This document shows, in pieces, positions 31,543 to 43,743 of a DNA stretch of 64,000 bases (position 1 is its first letter; each line of letters starts with the position of its first letter). Origin of the DNA: Rhizopus arrhizus (taxonomy: Eukaryota > Mucoromycota > Mucoromycetes > Mucorales > Rhizopodaceae). The translations under genes and the position numbers were made by a program. The stretch lies in assembly GCA_024220505.1 (NCBI GenBank), contig JAKZZE010000013.1, positions 1,516,121-1,580,120 on the forward strand. The letters run 5' to 3'. The notes beneath the pieces were generated by a model. That model searched no databases, was not told where the DNA came from, and worked only from the letters and a program-made list of their open reading frames with translations.

Positions 31543-32879
31543 CACTGCAAATAATTGGTGATTTTCAGCGTTATCAGTCATTGGCAGTCATTTCTAACAT
31601 CAAAATTTCAACGATTTAAATAACTTTGATTAAACGAAAAAAATTAAAATGCTCTGTATTGCACCTTTTGAATTTTGAAAAAAGATTTAGGTGCGAAAAA
31701 AATAAAGAAATTTAATAATTTTATTATTTTTTTTGTGGTGTAAGTATCCATAGAGTTATTCATGTTTTAAAAAAGTGTCTTTTTTTTTTCAAATAGTCTC
31801 TTTTTGGAAAGTCTGTTCTCCTCTATCGTTGAAAGACCGATATTTTCTTTTTTTTATTTTTGAGGGCAAATGCGGAAAACAAAAACACATTATGATTATT
31901 TTGATCAAAAGAATACATATTAGGAAGGCAGTCTGTGTTCTTTAGCTTAGTTCATTTGAAGCGTGTAACAGAACGTAACAAAATAGTTGCGTTTGGGAAA
32001 AAAAAGAAGCTGGAAAATTAGAAGTAAAAAAAAAAGACAAAGTTAAAAAAAAAGACCTAGTGAAAAAAAAAAAAAAAAAAAAAAAAGAGAGCATAGCAAT
32101 AAAATGTTACTTATTCAAATGAAAACAATAACCTAACAGTAAACATGTTTTATAAAAATACAAATGCTTTTACAATATAACAAAAAAATACGTGTATATT
32201 CTAAAAAGAATAAAAAAAAAAAGAAGCTTTGTTAACATCTTGTTACAAGGCAATTATAATTAATAGATACATGAACAGTTTTTTTGTTTTTCAAGTAAAT
32301 AGATTGCTTTATTATTTTTTATGACAAATAATATAAAAGAATATATGTTTTTAAGCTTATACTAGTTCATTACTTACTTTATGTTTGCAGATGGGTGTAA
32401 TTTGCCATTAGCCATTAGCCATTAGAGATGTTAACATTGCCAACTTTCTTTACTAAAAAGAGTTTTTCAGCAGTAAGCAGTAATATAAGTTTGACATTCT
32501 TATAGTTTTATCGTGTTGGAAAGAACAACTTTGCTCATGAGGTTCATGTTCGTCATCCGAATGTGTCCCATTAGGAATTCCTAATATAAAAAGAAAAAAA
32601 AAAGAAAAACGACGTTAGACCTGGTATTATTTTTGTTGTTACAAACTTACATTTTAACCATTGTTGAGTTTTCTTTTATATCTTTTGTATCCTCAATGTT
32701 AAATATGTTCTCTGAAACAAAACAAGGGAAAAAAAAAACATTTCTTTAGTACACGTAAAACTGTTACTGTTTAGGAACCGACATCCAAATTTAGTATATT
32801 TGCTTTAGTTTTTTTTTGATCACGCATTTTTTTCTATCTTATTCCTCTACTAAATCCTGAATATTATTTTTTTTTTGAA
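31543..32879 (+). promoter_or_regulatory. Left subterminal and promoter region of transposase in C
   Basis: The first 130 bp differ from B, then similarity is high from about 31,680 to 32,640. It contains CCATTAG x3 (32,405-32,425) and the palindrome (32,569-32,586; one end base altered). An intron-like pair GTGTAAGTATCC ... TTCAAATAG lies near 31,737-31,797. No ORF. Confidence 0.45.
32569..32586. promoter_or_regulatory. Palindrome upstream of transposase (C)
   Basis: CATTAGGAATTCCTAATA: the 16 central bases remain palindromic and the last base differs from B and D. It lies about 295 bp before the transposase ATG. Confidence 0.5.
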
Positions 32880-35711
32880 ATGAACGCCACTAACAACAAA
32901 GTTAAATGCCAATGCACCAAATGCAGCAACTGTCCTGAAGGATTCAAAATGATTGCCAAGAGAACCGCTAATATTCATAAGCGTATTGACAAAGTTGGAG
33001 AAGGTACATTTTTTTTAAAGAAATGCAGAAGACTAAAGTGCAATTAAAATAGTTTTGAGGCAAAGAAGATTAGAAAATATCTTCGAGCAACCCACCAGTT
33101 CTACCGAAAGAAGCACGTTTGAAGGTATATTTATAAACACACCCTTTTTTTTTTATTAAACAAATTTAGAATTCGACCTTGATGCTGACATGGATGTCGA
33201 CATGGAAGAAGAAATGACCAACGACCAACAACTGGAGTATCTCCTGGTCCTTTACCTTGTGCTTTTTCAAGCAAAGCACCTTTCTGTTGAAGCCGGTGAA
33301 GAACTGTTGGCCTTTCTTTCTTTCTTTGTTCGTGCCCTTGGCCATGGCATGGAGATTCCTACAAAGATCTCCACTGCTCGTGCCATGGTCAATTATTCCT
33401 CTGCCAGTAGTGGTGTCTCCCGTTTCCTTGTCTGTTCTCTTTGTAGAAGTGTTTATGACACGGGAAGTTTGCATACCCGACTATGCCCTTTTGTCAGGTT
33501 TGCAAACAACCCCCACAGACAAGAGCGCCCATGTGGTAATTCACTTTTTGTTGGCAGCAGCCTGAAGCCCGTCCTTGAGTTCCCGTACAACTCAATTGTC
33601 GAAACGTTGAAGAAGTTCTTTGTCCGTCCGAACTTTGAAACAGAAATTGAACAGTGGAGAGGTCGATATGTGGAGGAAGGTGTGTTGTATGACATTTATG
33701 ATGGTAGAGTCTGGAATGAGATGGTCGACTCAGCTGGGGAGCCATTTGTGAATAAAAGACGATCATTAATGGTGTCGTTGAACGTTGATTGGTTTCAACC
33801 TAGTGATGGTATGCATTACTCTTGCGGTGGTGTATATCTCACTATCAACAACCTTCCAAGGGGTTCCAGGATGAAGGTTTCCAACATCATCCTGGTTGGT
33901 ATGATTCCTGGGCCTGGCGAGCCCACGGATGACCAGCTCCAAAATTTCTTGCGACGAATGATTGCAGAGCTGAATACCTTGTACGGAGGTATGATGATGC
34001 CAACGTACCAGAACAGAAACGGTGAGATGGTACGTGTTGCTTTGATGTCCGTTAACTGTGATATACCAGCAGCTCGTAAAGTAGCTGGATTCATGGGTCA
34101 ATCCGCGCACAAAGCCTGCAACAAGTGTTCCACTGTGTTTTCGCGAATCAGTACTGGTGCAAATTCAACGAAGCCAGATTTTTCAGACTTTGACGATGAG
34201 CATTGGATTCTGCGAAACAATACCCAGCAGCGCCAAGAAGCATATGCTTGGCTGAATGCCACTCACATTACACAACAAAGAACCCTGCAGACGGACACAG
34301 GAAGTAAATGGAGTGAACTTCACCGACTAGAATACTTTGATGTTGTAAGGTTAACAACAGTTGATCCTATGCACAATTTATTTCTAGGTACGCCAAAACG
34401 AATGGTTGAAGTTTGGGTAGATCACGGGCTTCTTTCTACGGCTGATTTCAAAGCCATGGCTAATGAATTAGCTTCAATTGCTATTCCATCACAGTACTGC
34501 AGAATCTCCAAAGGTATGCAACAAATATAAAAGAATTAATTCTGTGATAAGTCTGAACACTAATTTTTTGTATAAAAAAAAAAAAACAAAAACGAAAAAA
34601 AGGCAAGATTGAAAGTACTTTTAGCAATATGAAATCCGATGAATGGAGAACGTGGTGTGTTGTGCTTTCACCTTTTCTGTTGAAACAAAGACTAGTCGGT
34701 GAACATTTCATCAATTGGATGCGATATGTAGAAGCAGTGAGATTGGTGACTGGTCCTTTGATCACAATTGAAGAAATACACGCAGCACATTCATTATTTA
34801 AGACCTTTGGCAAGACTTGTGCTCAACTTTATGGAAAAACAAGTATAACACCAAATATGCATATGCACATGCATTTGAAAGAATGCTTTTTGGACTTTGG
34901 TCCCTCTTATGCCTTTTGGCTCTATGGTTTTGAACGCTTGAATGGTGATGTCAAAAAGATAAATATCAATTACAAGACAGGCTTCGAAACTACTTATGTC
35001 ACTATGCTTACACAAACAATACATACACAAGATCTTATACATTCATTACCAACACTCATTAATACCAACAACGAAGACATGCTCCTACTACTCAACTTTA
35101 TAAGGGAAATAGGCGAAGTTACGAATGACGAGAGTGGTCTAACGCCATTTGATTACGCTCAGTTCATAGACGGACCAAGTCTATTTAACCTGACAATTAC
35201 TGGTAGTGAGCCTCTGCCACCAAAATCCCTTTCTTCAAAAACCAACAACAAACAACAAATCTTATGCCCTGAACACTATGAAGTCTTACAAAATTATTAT
35301 ATGGATACCTATGAAACACCTATTATGAATACAATTAGTACAATGATACAATCATTTAAGAAAATTAACTTGCTTGGACAACGTTACCAACAATCAGACA
35401 ATCATTCATCATCATCATACATTCAAGCCATTGTAAATAACCAACTACGAATTGGCCAAATATCATATTTTTTTTCACATTCCTTCAACAATACCACTCA
35501 TTATTTTGCATTCGTCAATTGGTACAGCCATGCGACCCAACATTTCCCCACCTTTGATGGTACTGGCATCCAAGTGTGGAAGAATCAATTTGATCCAGTT
35601 ACAAGCAACAATATACTTCCAATTTACAGGATTTTCAACCCTGTTGCTATATGTCCATATGTTGATAACCATCTTCTTACTCTCGCTCTGCCAAGAAGGA
35701 TTTATATGTAA
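32880..35711 (+). CDS. Tnp2-like CACTA transposase of element C, 4 exons
   Basis: Exons 32,880-33,003, 33,053-33,124, 33,170-34,513 and 34,603-35,711 join in frame to 882 aa. Introns are 45-89 bp with GTACAT, GTATAT and GTATGC donors. The same motifs as in B are present: N-terminal CQCTKCSNCPEG, NVDWFQPSD, IPGPGEPTDD, NCDIPAARK, VDPMHNLFLG, MHLKECFLDFGPSYAFW and FERLNG. The 5' exons and the last 300 codons diverge more from B than the central core does. Differences include in-frame length changes and no stop, which suggests both copies were under selection before or since divergence. Promoter elements as in B. Confidence 0.85.
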
Positions 35712-35904
35712 CAACTATGCTAAATTATTCAAACATTCTTTTATTATTATTATTATTATTTATTTTACTAAAGAATCATTCAATAGACTATTATTGTTAT
35801 TTTTTTTTGAAATTTTTATTCAATTTGCGGAGACAACAAAAGAGGCAGCAAAAAAAAAAAAAAAAAAAAAAAGGAGGGGGAAAGAGAAAAGAGAAAGTAA
35901 ACGC

Positions 35905-37152
35905 TTACTGCATAGGATTAGCAGCAGCAGAAGAGGAAAAGCCAAGGCCAGGAGAAGAAAAGGCCCAAGAGGGATAATCCTCATGGTCAAGGTTTGTGGG
36001 AAACTCCTTGTCGAAGTAGTCCACCACCCTTCTTGTTCTATTGATGGTGCCTTTTTTCGACAAGGAGTCTCTCCATGCTTTTTGAAGAGAAGCATGGAAT
36101 TCGTCCACCTGTAGATTAATTAAAGGTATATTAGAAAATAAATACTATAACAAAAATACTACTTACTGCTTTACTTCGAAAGAGTGGTCTTTTTACCACA
36201 AACACAGGACCATGTTCATCCTCAGGGCCATCTTCTTCCTCTGAGGTCCAATCGGCTATCAGAAGCTTTTTTCCAAAAGGAAAACGAGCTTCAAATTCCT
36301 CTGGGGCTGCATTGTAAGCATTTCGCCTCATGGCGAGCTTCTAATGTAAAGAAGTAATGTAAGTACTTGAAACACTATATATTTCAATTTTTCAATATTA
36401 ATTACTTACTGCATGCACACGACTACGACGCGTTGATTCTTCTGACGTAGCCGTCAGCCCCTTACTTTCTCTCACCATGTAGTTGAATTTGTTTCTGACC
36501 ATGCTGCGCAAGTCAGAAACAGTAATGCCAGCAGAAAATGGCTCCTTCTTGGCAGCTGCTACAAGCAAATCTCTGACCTTTGCGTTTTGCTTGTAGCGCA
36601 AGACCTCCTTCAGGTCAAAGGTGATACCCCGAGGGACCAGATGCTCTCTGTAGTACTTCAATATGAAAGCCTATATTTCAAAAAGGGTAAAACAAAAATT
36701 TAGTTATTATTTTGCACATGCTAATTTAGCTTTTAAATTCAAATTACACTGGTCAAGGCCCTATTCTCTTTGACCTCAGAAGGTTGCTGCTGTGGAGGCT
36801 GCTGTGGAGGCTGCTGCTGCTGTTGCTGCCCTTGTTGCTGTTGTTGCAGCAATTGCGTTAGCTGCTCAATCTTCAGCTCCTGCCGACGTTGATTCTCCTC
36901 CTGTCGGCGTTGAATCTGCTCCTGCTGCTGCATCTGAGCAAAGATGGCCTCAAGGGTTGGGCCATTTGCAGAAGAGCCAACTGGGCCTTGAAGGCGAGAA
37001 GGCTCAAAGCTGTCAAAAGACGCAACAGCAGTGGGAACAGGAGAAGAGGACGGGAGAACGGTGGATGATGATCCAGTAATGCTTGAAGATATTCTTGCCC
37101 TTTTAGGGGCATTACTGGGAACATTGATGGGGGTAGCGAGACGACGAGACAT
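35905..37152 (-). CDS. Accessory gene of element C, 4 exons, unknown family
   Basis: Exons on the minus strand are 37,152-36,748, 36,670-36,410, 36,340-36,167 and 36,108-35,905, all phase 0, joining to 347 aa. Exons 2 and 3 have exactly the same lengths as in B (261 and 174 bp). It starts MSRRLATPINVPSNAPKRAR, nearly identical to B. Exon 1 then has a Gln-rich coiled-coil-like stretch (QQQEQIQRRQEENQRRQ) where B has a Pro/Ala repeat and polyGln. Exon 3 has WTSEEEDGPEDEHG then FVVKRPLFRSKA, and exon 4 has PSWAFSSPGLGF. The conserved blocks (N-terminus, acidic segment, WAFSSP) mark the functional parts. Role unknown; a transposase partner or repressor is the likely choice. Confidence 0.72.
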
Positions 37153-38816
37153 TTTTTCAAGATAAATTATATAAAAAGGAAGAAAGAAAAAAAAAACAAG
37201 AGTACAAAATAAACTAAAGATGAACACAAAACAAGATGATAATTTTGTTTGTTCTACAAAAAAAGCGAAGAAAAAAAAAGCCTTTGGAGTTAAAGATATT
37301 ACATTTAAATAAAAAAAAAGAAAAAAAAAAGAAGAAGAAGAGAAAGTTTAAACTGTTTATGAATAGACTCTCTGAATGTTTCAATAGTTAAACAGTATTA
37401 AAGAAGACTTATTTTTAATCGATAGTGGGTAACTGTAACACTGGTAAAATGAGGCTATAAAAAAAGTACTTTTTTTTTTCCTTTTTTTTTTTTTCTTTTT
37501 TTTTTAAACAAAACATTCTTTCTAAAAGGTAAGTTCTTAATATTATATGTACTCTATTATTGTTCTGATGGTACTTGAACTTTAGTAAAATCGTATTAGT
37601 TGCTTTTTTGATGTTTCAAATGGTCTTTATAAAGTCTTTTTCCCAGGATTATAGTTGCTTCTTCTTTTACTTGTTAGTATAAGCTTGGCTGGTGTCTTTT
37701 TTTCTTTTCATTTTTCTTTCTAGGCTCATCTAAAGCAAGGTACTATTACGTTTATTATATACTCGATAGCTAATAGTTATTATAGATGCGTGCTGCTTCT
37801 TCCTTTTTTACTTGTTGCTATAAGCTTAGCTAGTTTCTTCTGGGCTATCTAAAGCAAGGTACTATTACTTTTACTACATACACTCAATAGCTAATAATTA
37901 CTATAGATGCGTGCTGCTTTTTTAGTCTTTTGTATACGCTTAGCTAGTTTTCTTCCCATGGTCTATCTAAAGAAAGGTACTATTACTTTTACTACATATA
38001 CACGATAGCTAATAATTGTTATAGACGAATGCTGCTTTGCTTTGGCCTCTTCTATCTCTTTTCTGTCTTTTCTTTGGTTCTTAGTAATGATGTCTTTTCT
38101 TTTGCTTTGATTGCCCAAGTCCTTGAATCCTTGAATCCTTGTGTCTCTGAATCCTTGAGCTTGGCTTTTTTTTTTTTTTTTTTTTTCTTTTTTTTCTTTT
38201 TTTTCTTTTTTTTCTTTTGAGAACTTTTTGAGTTCCACGAGACTAGTTGATGTATTTTTAGATTAGATGCTGCTATTCTGGTGACATTAGGTAAGTCAAG
38301 TACACTGCTAAAATGCTACAAGCAAAGAAATACTATGTATTGTTATTATTATTTTATTCAAATAAAAAAAAAGCTATTTTTTATAAACAAAATCCCTATT
38401 TTTTTGTATATATAAAGCAATATTTATTGCAATATGAATGGTCAATAAAGAAGTATATAAGCTATATAAGTGGTCAATAAAGAAGTATATAAAGCAATAT
38501 GAGTGTTCGATGAAGAAGTATATAAGGCAATATGAGCGGTCGATAAAAGAACAAAAAGACATATAAAGTAATGTTTTAAAACGTATCATTCGTTGCTCAA
38601 ACGTTGACTAGTATTAATTGAAACGTAAAAAATGCTTTGGTAAAAGAACACTAAATGACATCTTCTTGCTTGCGTAAAAGTTATTTAACGATTACTGAAC
38701 TGCATCGAAAATCGTTTAAAAGAGCAATAAAATTCCGTGGAGTTGCGTTAAACTTCGCGTTGTTGCGCTCATTTATGCTAAAAAACTACGTTTAATATCT
38801 CCAATTATTTGCAGTG
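37153..38816. other. Right subterminal region of element C
   Basis: AT-rich non-coding region with an intron-like unit AAAGGTAAGTTCTT ... GAACTTTAG near 37,528-37,585, then three tandem units (37,740-37,785, 37,859-37,906, 37,977-38,024) like those in B. A long T-rich tract lies at 38,167-38,217. The last 250 bp differ from B and D. Confidence 0.5.
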
Positions 38817-38824
38817 CAAATTTG

Positions 38825-41751
38825 CACTGCAAATAATGTTGCACCTTTGACGTAGAATTCTGACATCGGTGACAATCATAGGTCCACAGATTTTAAAGTT
38901 TTTTTTTTAAAAAAACAATATATCTTGCTGTATTGGTCATTTTCGAAATATGAAAAAAGATTTAGATGCGAAAAAAATAAAGAAGTTAAATAATGTTATT
39001 TTTTTCATTGTAGGGTAAATATTCATAAAGTTATTCACGTTTTAAAAAAATGTCTTTTTTTTTTTACAGATGATCTTTTTTTGGAAAGCTTGTTCTCCTC
39101 TATCGTTGAAAGACCGATATCTTCTTTTTTTTATTTTTGAGGGCAAAATGCGGAAAACAAAAACACATTGTGATTATTTTGATCAAAAGAATACATATTA
39201 GGAAGGCAGTCTGTGCTTTTTAGCTTAGCTCATTAGAAACGTGTAACAGAATGTAACAAAATAGTTGCGTTTGGGAAAAAAAAAGAGGCTGAAAAATTAA
39301 AAGTAAAAAAAAAAGACAAAGTTAAAAAAAAGACAAAGTTAAAAAAAAGACCTAGTGAAAAAAAAAAAAAAAAAAAAAAAGAGAGCATAGCAATAAAAGG
39401 TTCCTTATTCAAATGAAAACAATAACCTAACAGTAAACATGTTTTATAAAAATACAAATGCTTTTACATGATAACAAAAAAATACTTGTATATTCTAAAA
39501 AGAATAAAAAAAAAAAAGAAGCTTTGTTAACATCTTGTTACAAGGCAATTATAATTAATAGATACATGAACAGTTTTTTTGTTCTTCAAGTAAATAGATT
39601 GCTTTATTATTTTTTTATGACAAATAATATAAAAGAATATATGTTTTTAAGCTTATACTAGTTCATTACTTACTTTATGTTTGCAGATGGGTGTAATTTG
39701 CCATTAGCCATTAGCCATTAGAGATGTTAACATTGCCAACTTCCTTTACCAAAAAAAACTTTTCAACAACAAGCAGTAATATAAGTTTGACATTCTTATA
39801 GTTTTATCGTGTTGGAAAGAACAACTTTGCTCATGAGGTTCATGTTCGTCATCCGAATGTGTCCCATTAGGAATTCCTAATGTAAAAAAAAAAAAAAAAA
39901 AGAAACCGACATTAGACTTGGTTGTTATTTGTTTTTATAAACTTACATATGATCAATACTTGAGCATTCTTTTTTATCTTTTGTACCTTTGTCATCTAGT
40001 GTATTCCATGAAACAAAACAAGGGAGAAAAAAAAAGAAGTTGTTTTTCTGCTATAATTTGTTGATACCGACCTTTTTTTTTTATTTCAAGTAAAAAAAAA
40101 GAAAAAATAATATCCTCCACGTTAAATATATTGTACGCAAGTAATAAAACTTACTCAAGCAATGTATAAATTATCTTTTGGGATATCATTAAATACAAAC
40201 TACATGAAAAGCAACTGTTTTTGTTTTCTAATATGGATAGACAGTGAATAAGTGTAACATTGGTAAAATAAGGCTACAAAAAAGCACTTTTCTTTTTTTT
40301 TTTCTTTTTTTTCTTCTCTTTTTTATAAAAGGTAAGTTCTTAATATTATATAAATTGTATTCCTGTTCTAATGGTACTTGTACTTTAGTAATATTGTATT
40401 GATTGCTTTCTTGATGTTTTAAATGGTCTTTATGAAGTCTTTTTCCCAGGATTATCATTGCTTCTTCTTTTCCTTGTTGGTATAAGCTTGACTGATGTCT
40501 TTTTCTTTTCCTTTTTTTTTTCATGGTCCATCTAAAGCAAGGTACTATTACTTTTACTACATACACTCAATAGCTAATATTTATTATAGATGCGTACTGT
40601 TTCCTTTTTTTTTTTACTTGTTGGTAAAACTTAGCTAGTTTTCTTCTCTTAGCCCATCTAAAGGTACTATTACTTTTATTACATATCCATCATAGCTAAT
40701 AATTATTATAGATGTCTGCTGCTTTTTTTACTTGTGAGTATACGCTTAGCTAGTTTTTTTCTCTTAGCCCATCTAAAGGTACTATTACTTTTATTACATA
40801 TCCATCATAGCTAATAATTATTATAGATGCGTGCTGTTTCTTTTTTTACTTATTTGTAAAAGCTCAGCAAGTTTTCTTCCCCTTGTCTATCTAAAGAAAG
40901 GTACTATTACTTTTACTATATACATGATGGCTAATAATTATTATAGATGAATGCTGCTCTGCTTTGGCCTCTTTCTGTTTCTTTCCTGGTTTTTACTTTG
41001 GTTCTTAAGTACTGTTGTACTTCCATCTTTTTCTTTAAGTGCCCTGGTCCTTGTGTCTTTGCATCCTAGAATCCTTGGGCTTGCTTTTTTTTTTTTTTTT
41101 TTTTTTTCTTTTGAGAACTTTTAAAGTTCCACGAGATTAATTGATGTATTTTTAGATTAGATGCTGCTATTCTGGTGACATTAGGTAAGTCAAGTACACT
41201 GCTAAAATGCTACAAGCAAAGAAATACTATGTATTGTTATTATTATTTTATTTAAATAAAAAAAAAAGCTATTTTTTATAAACAAAATCCCTATTTTTTT
41301 ATGTATATAAAGCAATATTTATTGCAATATGAATGGTCGGTAAAGAAGTATATAAAGCAATATAAGTGGTTCATAAAGAAGTATATAAGGCAATATGAGT
41401 GGTTTATAAAGAGCAAAAAGACAAATAAAGTAATGATTTAAAAAGTATCATTGGTTGCCAAATTATTTATAACGTAGAATAGACTATGTAAGGCAGCTAA
41501 CAAGAGAGACGCCTTCGCAGAACGACAATTGGGTCTGTATAAATCTACTTAGAGCTATGGATCATCATTTTCGTTAATATCGGCACCATACAGAGACGCA
41601 GAATATATTGACAGACATTTAGGTCCTTAAAGGGTGCCGATATTGACGTCGGCATAAATACCCATTCAATCACAGCTTTTGGCATCGTTAAACAGAAAAG
41701 CATATTGCTAAAAATTAACAATGTGCAGAGTTTGCACGATTATTTGCAGTG
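38825..41751. mobile_element. CACTG element D, internally deleted, non-autonomous
   Basis: This 2927-bp element has intact ends CACTGCAAATAAT and ATTATTTGCAGTG. Its left 1.25 kb matches the left of B and its right 1.5 kb matches the right of B, but both genes are absent; the join is around 40,050-40,230. It keeps CCATTAG x3 (39,701-39,721), the palindrome (39,865-39,882) and four intron-like units (40,543-40,590, 40,664-40,711, 40,779-40,826, 40,901-40,946). It lies 8 bp (CAAATTTG) after the right end of C. Confidence 0.82.
40543..40946 (+). repeat. Four tandem intron-like units in element D
   Basis: Each unit is 46-48 bp, GTACTATT ... GCTAAT ... TATAG, mostly followed by ATG, at 115-122 bp spacing. 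Units 2 and 3 are nearly identical, pointing to recent duplication within the array. Confidence 0.6.
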
Positions 41752-43743
41752 ACCGGAGAATTTTCCAATAAAATCCACACCATATTAACATTTATCAACC
41801 ACTGAGACAATTGGTACTTGGGTGTTATAATATTACTGGTTTCGATATATATATTTGTTGCTCTACTGCTACACGTAGTGATTGATTTGAATATAGCAAT
41901 AATTCCACCAATTCCTTCTGAGTATATTATTGTAGTATATTCGTCAAAAATAATCTCTTCCTTCAGATTAAGTCAACAGATTCTTCACGAGTTGTAATAG
42001 AATAAACGTAGTATTTAGGGATTGTTCAGTTAAAATATACAATAAAGATTATATATAAATTTAAATGAACGTGAACACAAAGGATCGAGACAATAAGTAT
42101 TTGTTTGTTACAATAACCCAAAAATGGAATTAAGGTTTTGTTTTATAAAAAATAAAGTTTTAAGAATAAAGATTAAGATTAAAAAAGTTCCAAAATTCTC
42201 TTCTCAATTCAGCACACCTTTAAGCACACCTCTTCTACTCAGCTTTTTGATGACGTCGGCAGCATCTACGCAAAGGCGCACTCCACCTACTATACCATTT
42301 CTCACCACTGTGAATTACGCGGTAGTTTAGACTAAGAAAGTGAAGGACTAGCGGGTAGTAAAGGAATAAGAAAATAGTTAACCAAAGAAACTGGTAGATG
42401 TTCGTTTGTTAGATTTTAAAAGTATCAGAGAAAACAGCAATTCACCGGAGAGAATAACCCTTTCTATCCAGACAGAAAACCAAAGACAAGAAAATTAGGC
42501 CTTCGAAAAAAAGGTATCGTTTATTGATTCGCATAAGTTATTCTTTTATACATTATTGAAAATAAACTAAATTAACAAATGATATCAAACATAACACAAT
42601 TGAAGGAAATGATGTAAATGGGAATGAGTAAATGTAAACTAAACTTTGTGGCATAAGGAGATTTAGAACAATATAAACTATTTTAGCGTCAAACATGTTA
42701 GGGAAATACTAGAATAAAAATGGTAAATCTGTTTAGAATAGGGGAGCTTTAGGTAAATATAATATAGCAATCAAAGATAAAGAAATACTGTTAGAACTTG
42801 GTATCTCTTTATTAAGTTAAGATAACTATGATTAGATAAAAAAAATTCTACATGTAAAAAGTGAGAGTATTTATAGACATGATACGGATAAAGAATTAGG
42901 ACAGATTTATAATCAATTTGACAGAATAGATGATTACTATTTCTAATTATTAGTTTAGCCTGTTCCTAGCTTGTATTGTCAATTATGCTATTGGGATGGC
43001 TTCAGATATAACTATTTAAGGAGACGGTACGGATGGATATAAAGATCCTTAGTTCCGTGATTGGATATCATTGTTAACAATAATATCTCAGTCAGGATAA
43101 ATGTTTTCATGACTAATGATAATCCGGTAAGTAATCGTCATTCCTTATTCAACATGCTCATATTATTAATAAACTACATTACAACCATGTCATCTTATTT
43201 GACTATGTGAAGTTAATATGAATAAAGCTTAATATAAAAAACTAATCAAAGTATTTTATTGATCTGTGTTGGGAATAATGTTATAAATGATTTCAAGTTA
43301 TGTCAACATATTATTCAGGATCATATCTGATTCCTTTTACTAAAATAAAGTGACTATAATGTTATGTATCCTTAACAAAATCAAAGGAAAGAAATTTAAG
43401 CTTTGAGCAATGATCAATGCTGTTGAAGCTCCGCCGAGACAACACCGAAATCAAACCCAGATTTCTTACACCCCGTCATCGACTCGCTACCGACCCCCCA
43501 GGTCATCAACAGACATCTTTCATTTTCTCGAATTTCTTTCACATTGACTTTACTCATTCCATTCGGCCATGACCAAGTTGAGCTAAACCCAAAAAGAAGA
43601 CGACCCAAAGCTTCACCTCTTTAAGGCGAGTATTACTGCACCAAAAAGGAACTAGTTTAGTTATCCAGAACTTTAAAAAGAACTAAAAATTTTGCCACAC
43701 AGATCGAGTTTATTATCTCACATTTCCGGGTACTGTCACCACA
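41752..43743. other. Unassigned AT-rich DNA between D and Ty3-C
   Basis: No supported gene. A 68-codon ORF at 42,124-42,330 and a 64-codon ORF at 43,414-43,608 have no recognisable features. A candidate solo LTR (42,789-43,079) starts TGTTA and ends TAACA, with a TATA-like GAGTATTTATAGAC inside, but lacks matching target duplications. This may include the only non-element flanking DNA of the window. Confidence 0.4.
42789..43079. repeat. Possible solo LTR
   Basis: TGTTAGAACTTGG ... ATTGTTAACA, about 291 bp, with 5-bp inverted termini and a CTCTTTATTA segment resembling the solo LTR at 9555-9888. The flanks (AATAC and ATAAT) do not match, so the call is weak. Confidence 0.3.

Larger units (their letters stand above)
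31543..38816. mobile_element. CACTG transposon C, complete two-gene element
   Basis: This 7274-bp element is bounded by CACTGCAAATAATTGG (left) and CCAATTATTTGCAGTG (right), a 16-bp perfect inverted repeat. It contains an apparently intact transposase (32,880-35,711) and accessory gene (35,905-37,152), tail to tail. Its genes and subterminal regions are diverged copies of those in B. Flanks are GA on the left and CA on the right, so no target duplication is evident. It is the best candidate here for an autonomous element. Confidence 0.85.

Noticed and set aside
36792..37079. 95-codon Ala-rich + strand ORF
   Set aside because: Antisense to the Gln-rich exon 1 of the accessory gene in C; codon shadow of CAG repeats.
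38817..38824. CAAATTTG between C and D as an 8-bp target duplication
   Set aside because: The same bases do not flank the other ends of C or D, so it is only a spacer.
42124..42330. 68-codon ORF as a host gene
   Set aside because: No recognisable domain, basic/low-complexity start, and no intron or conserved neighbour.
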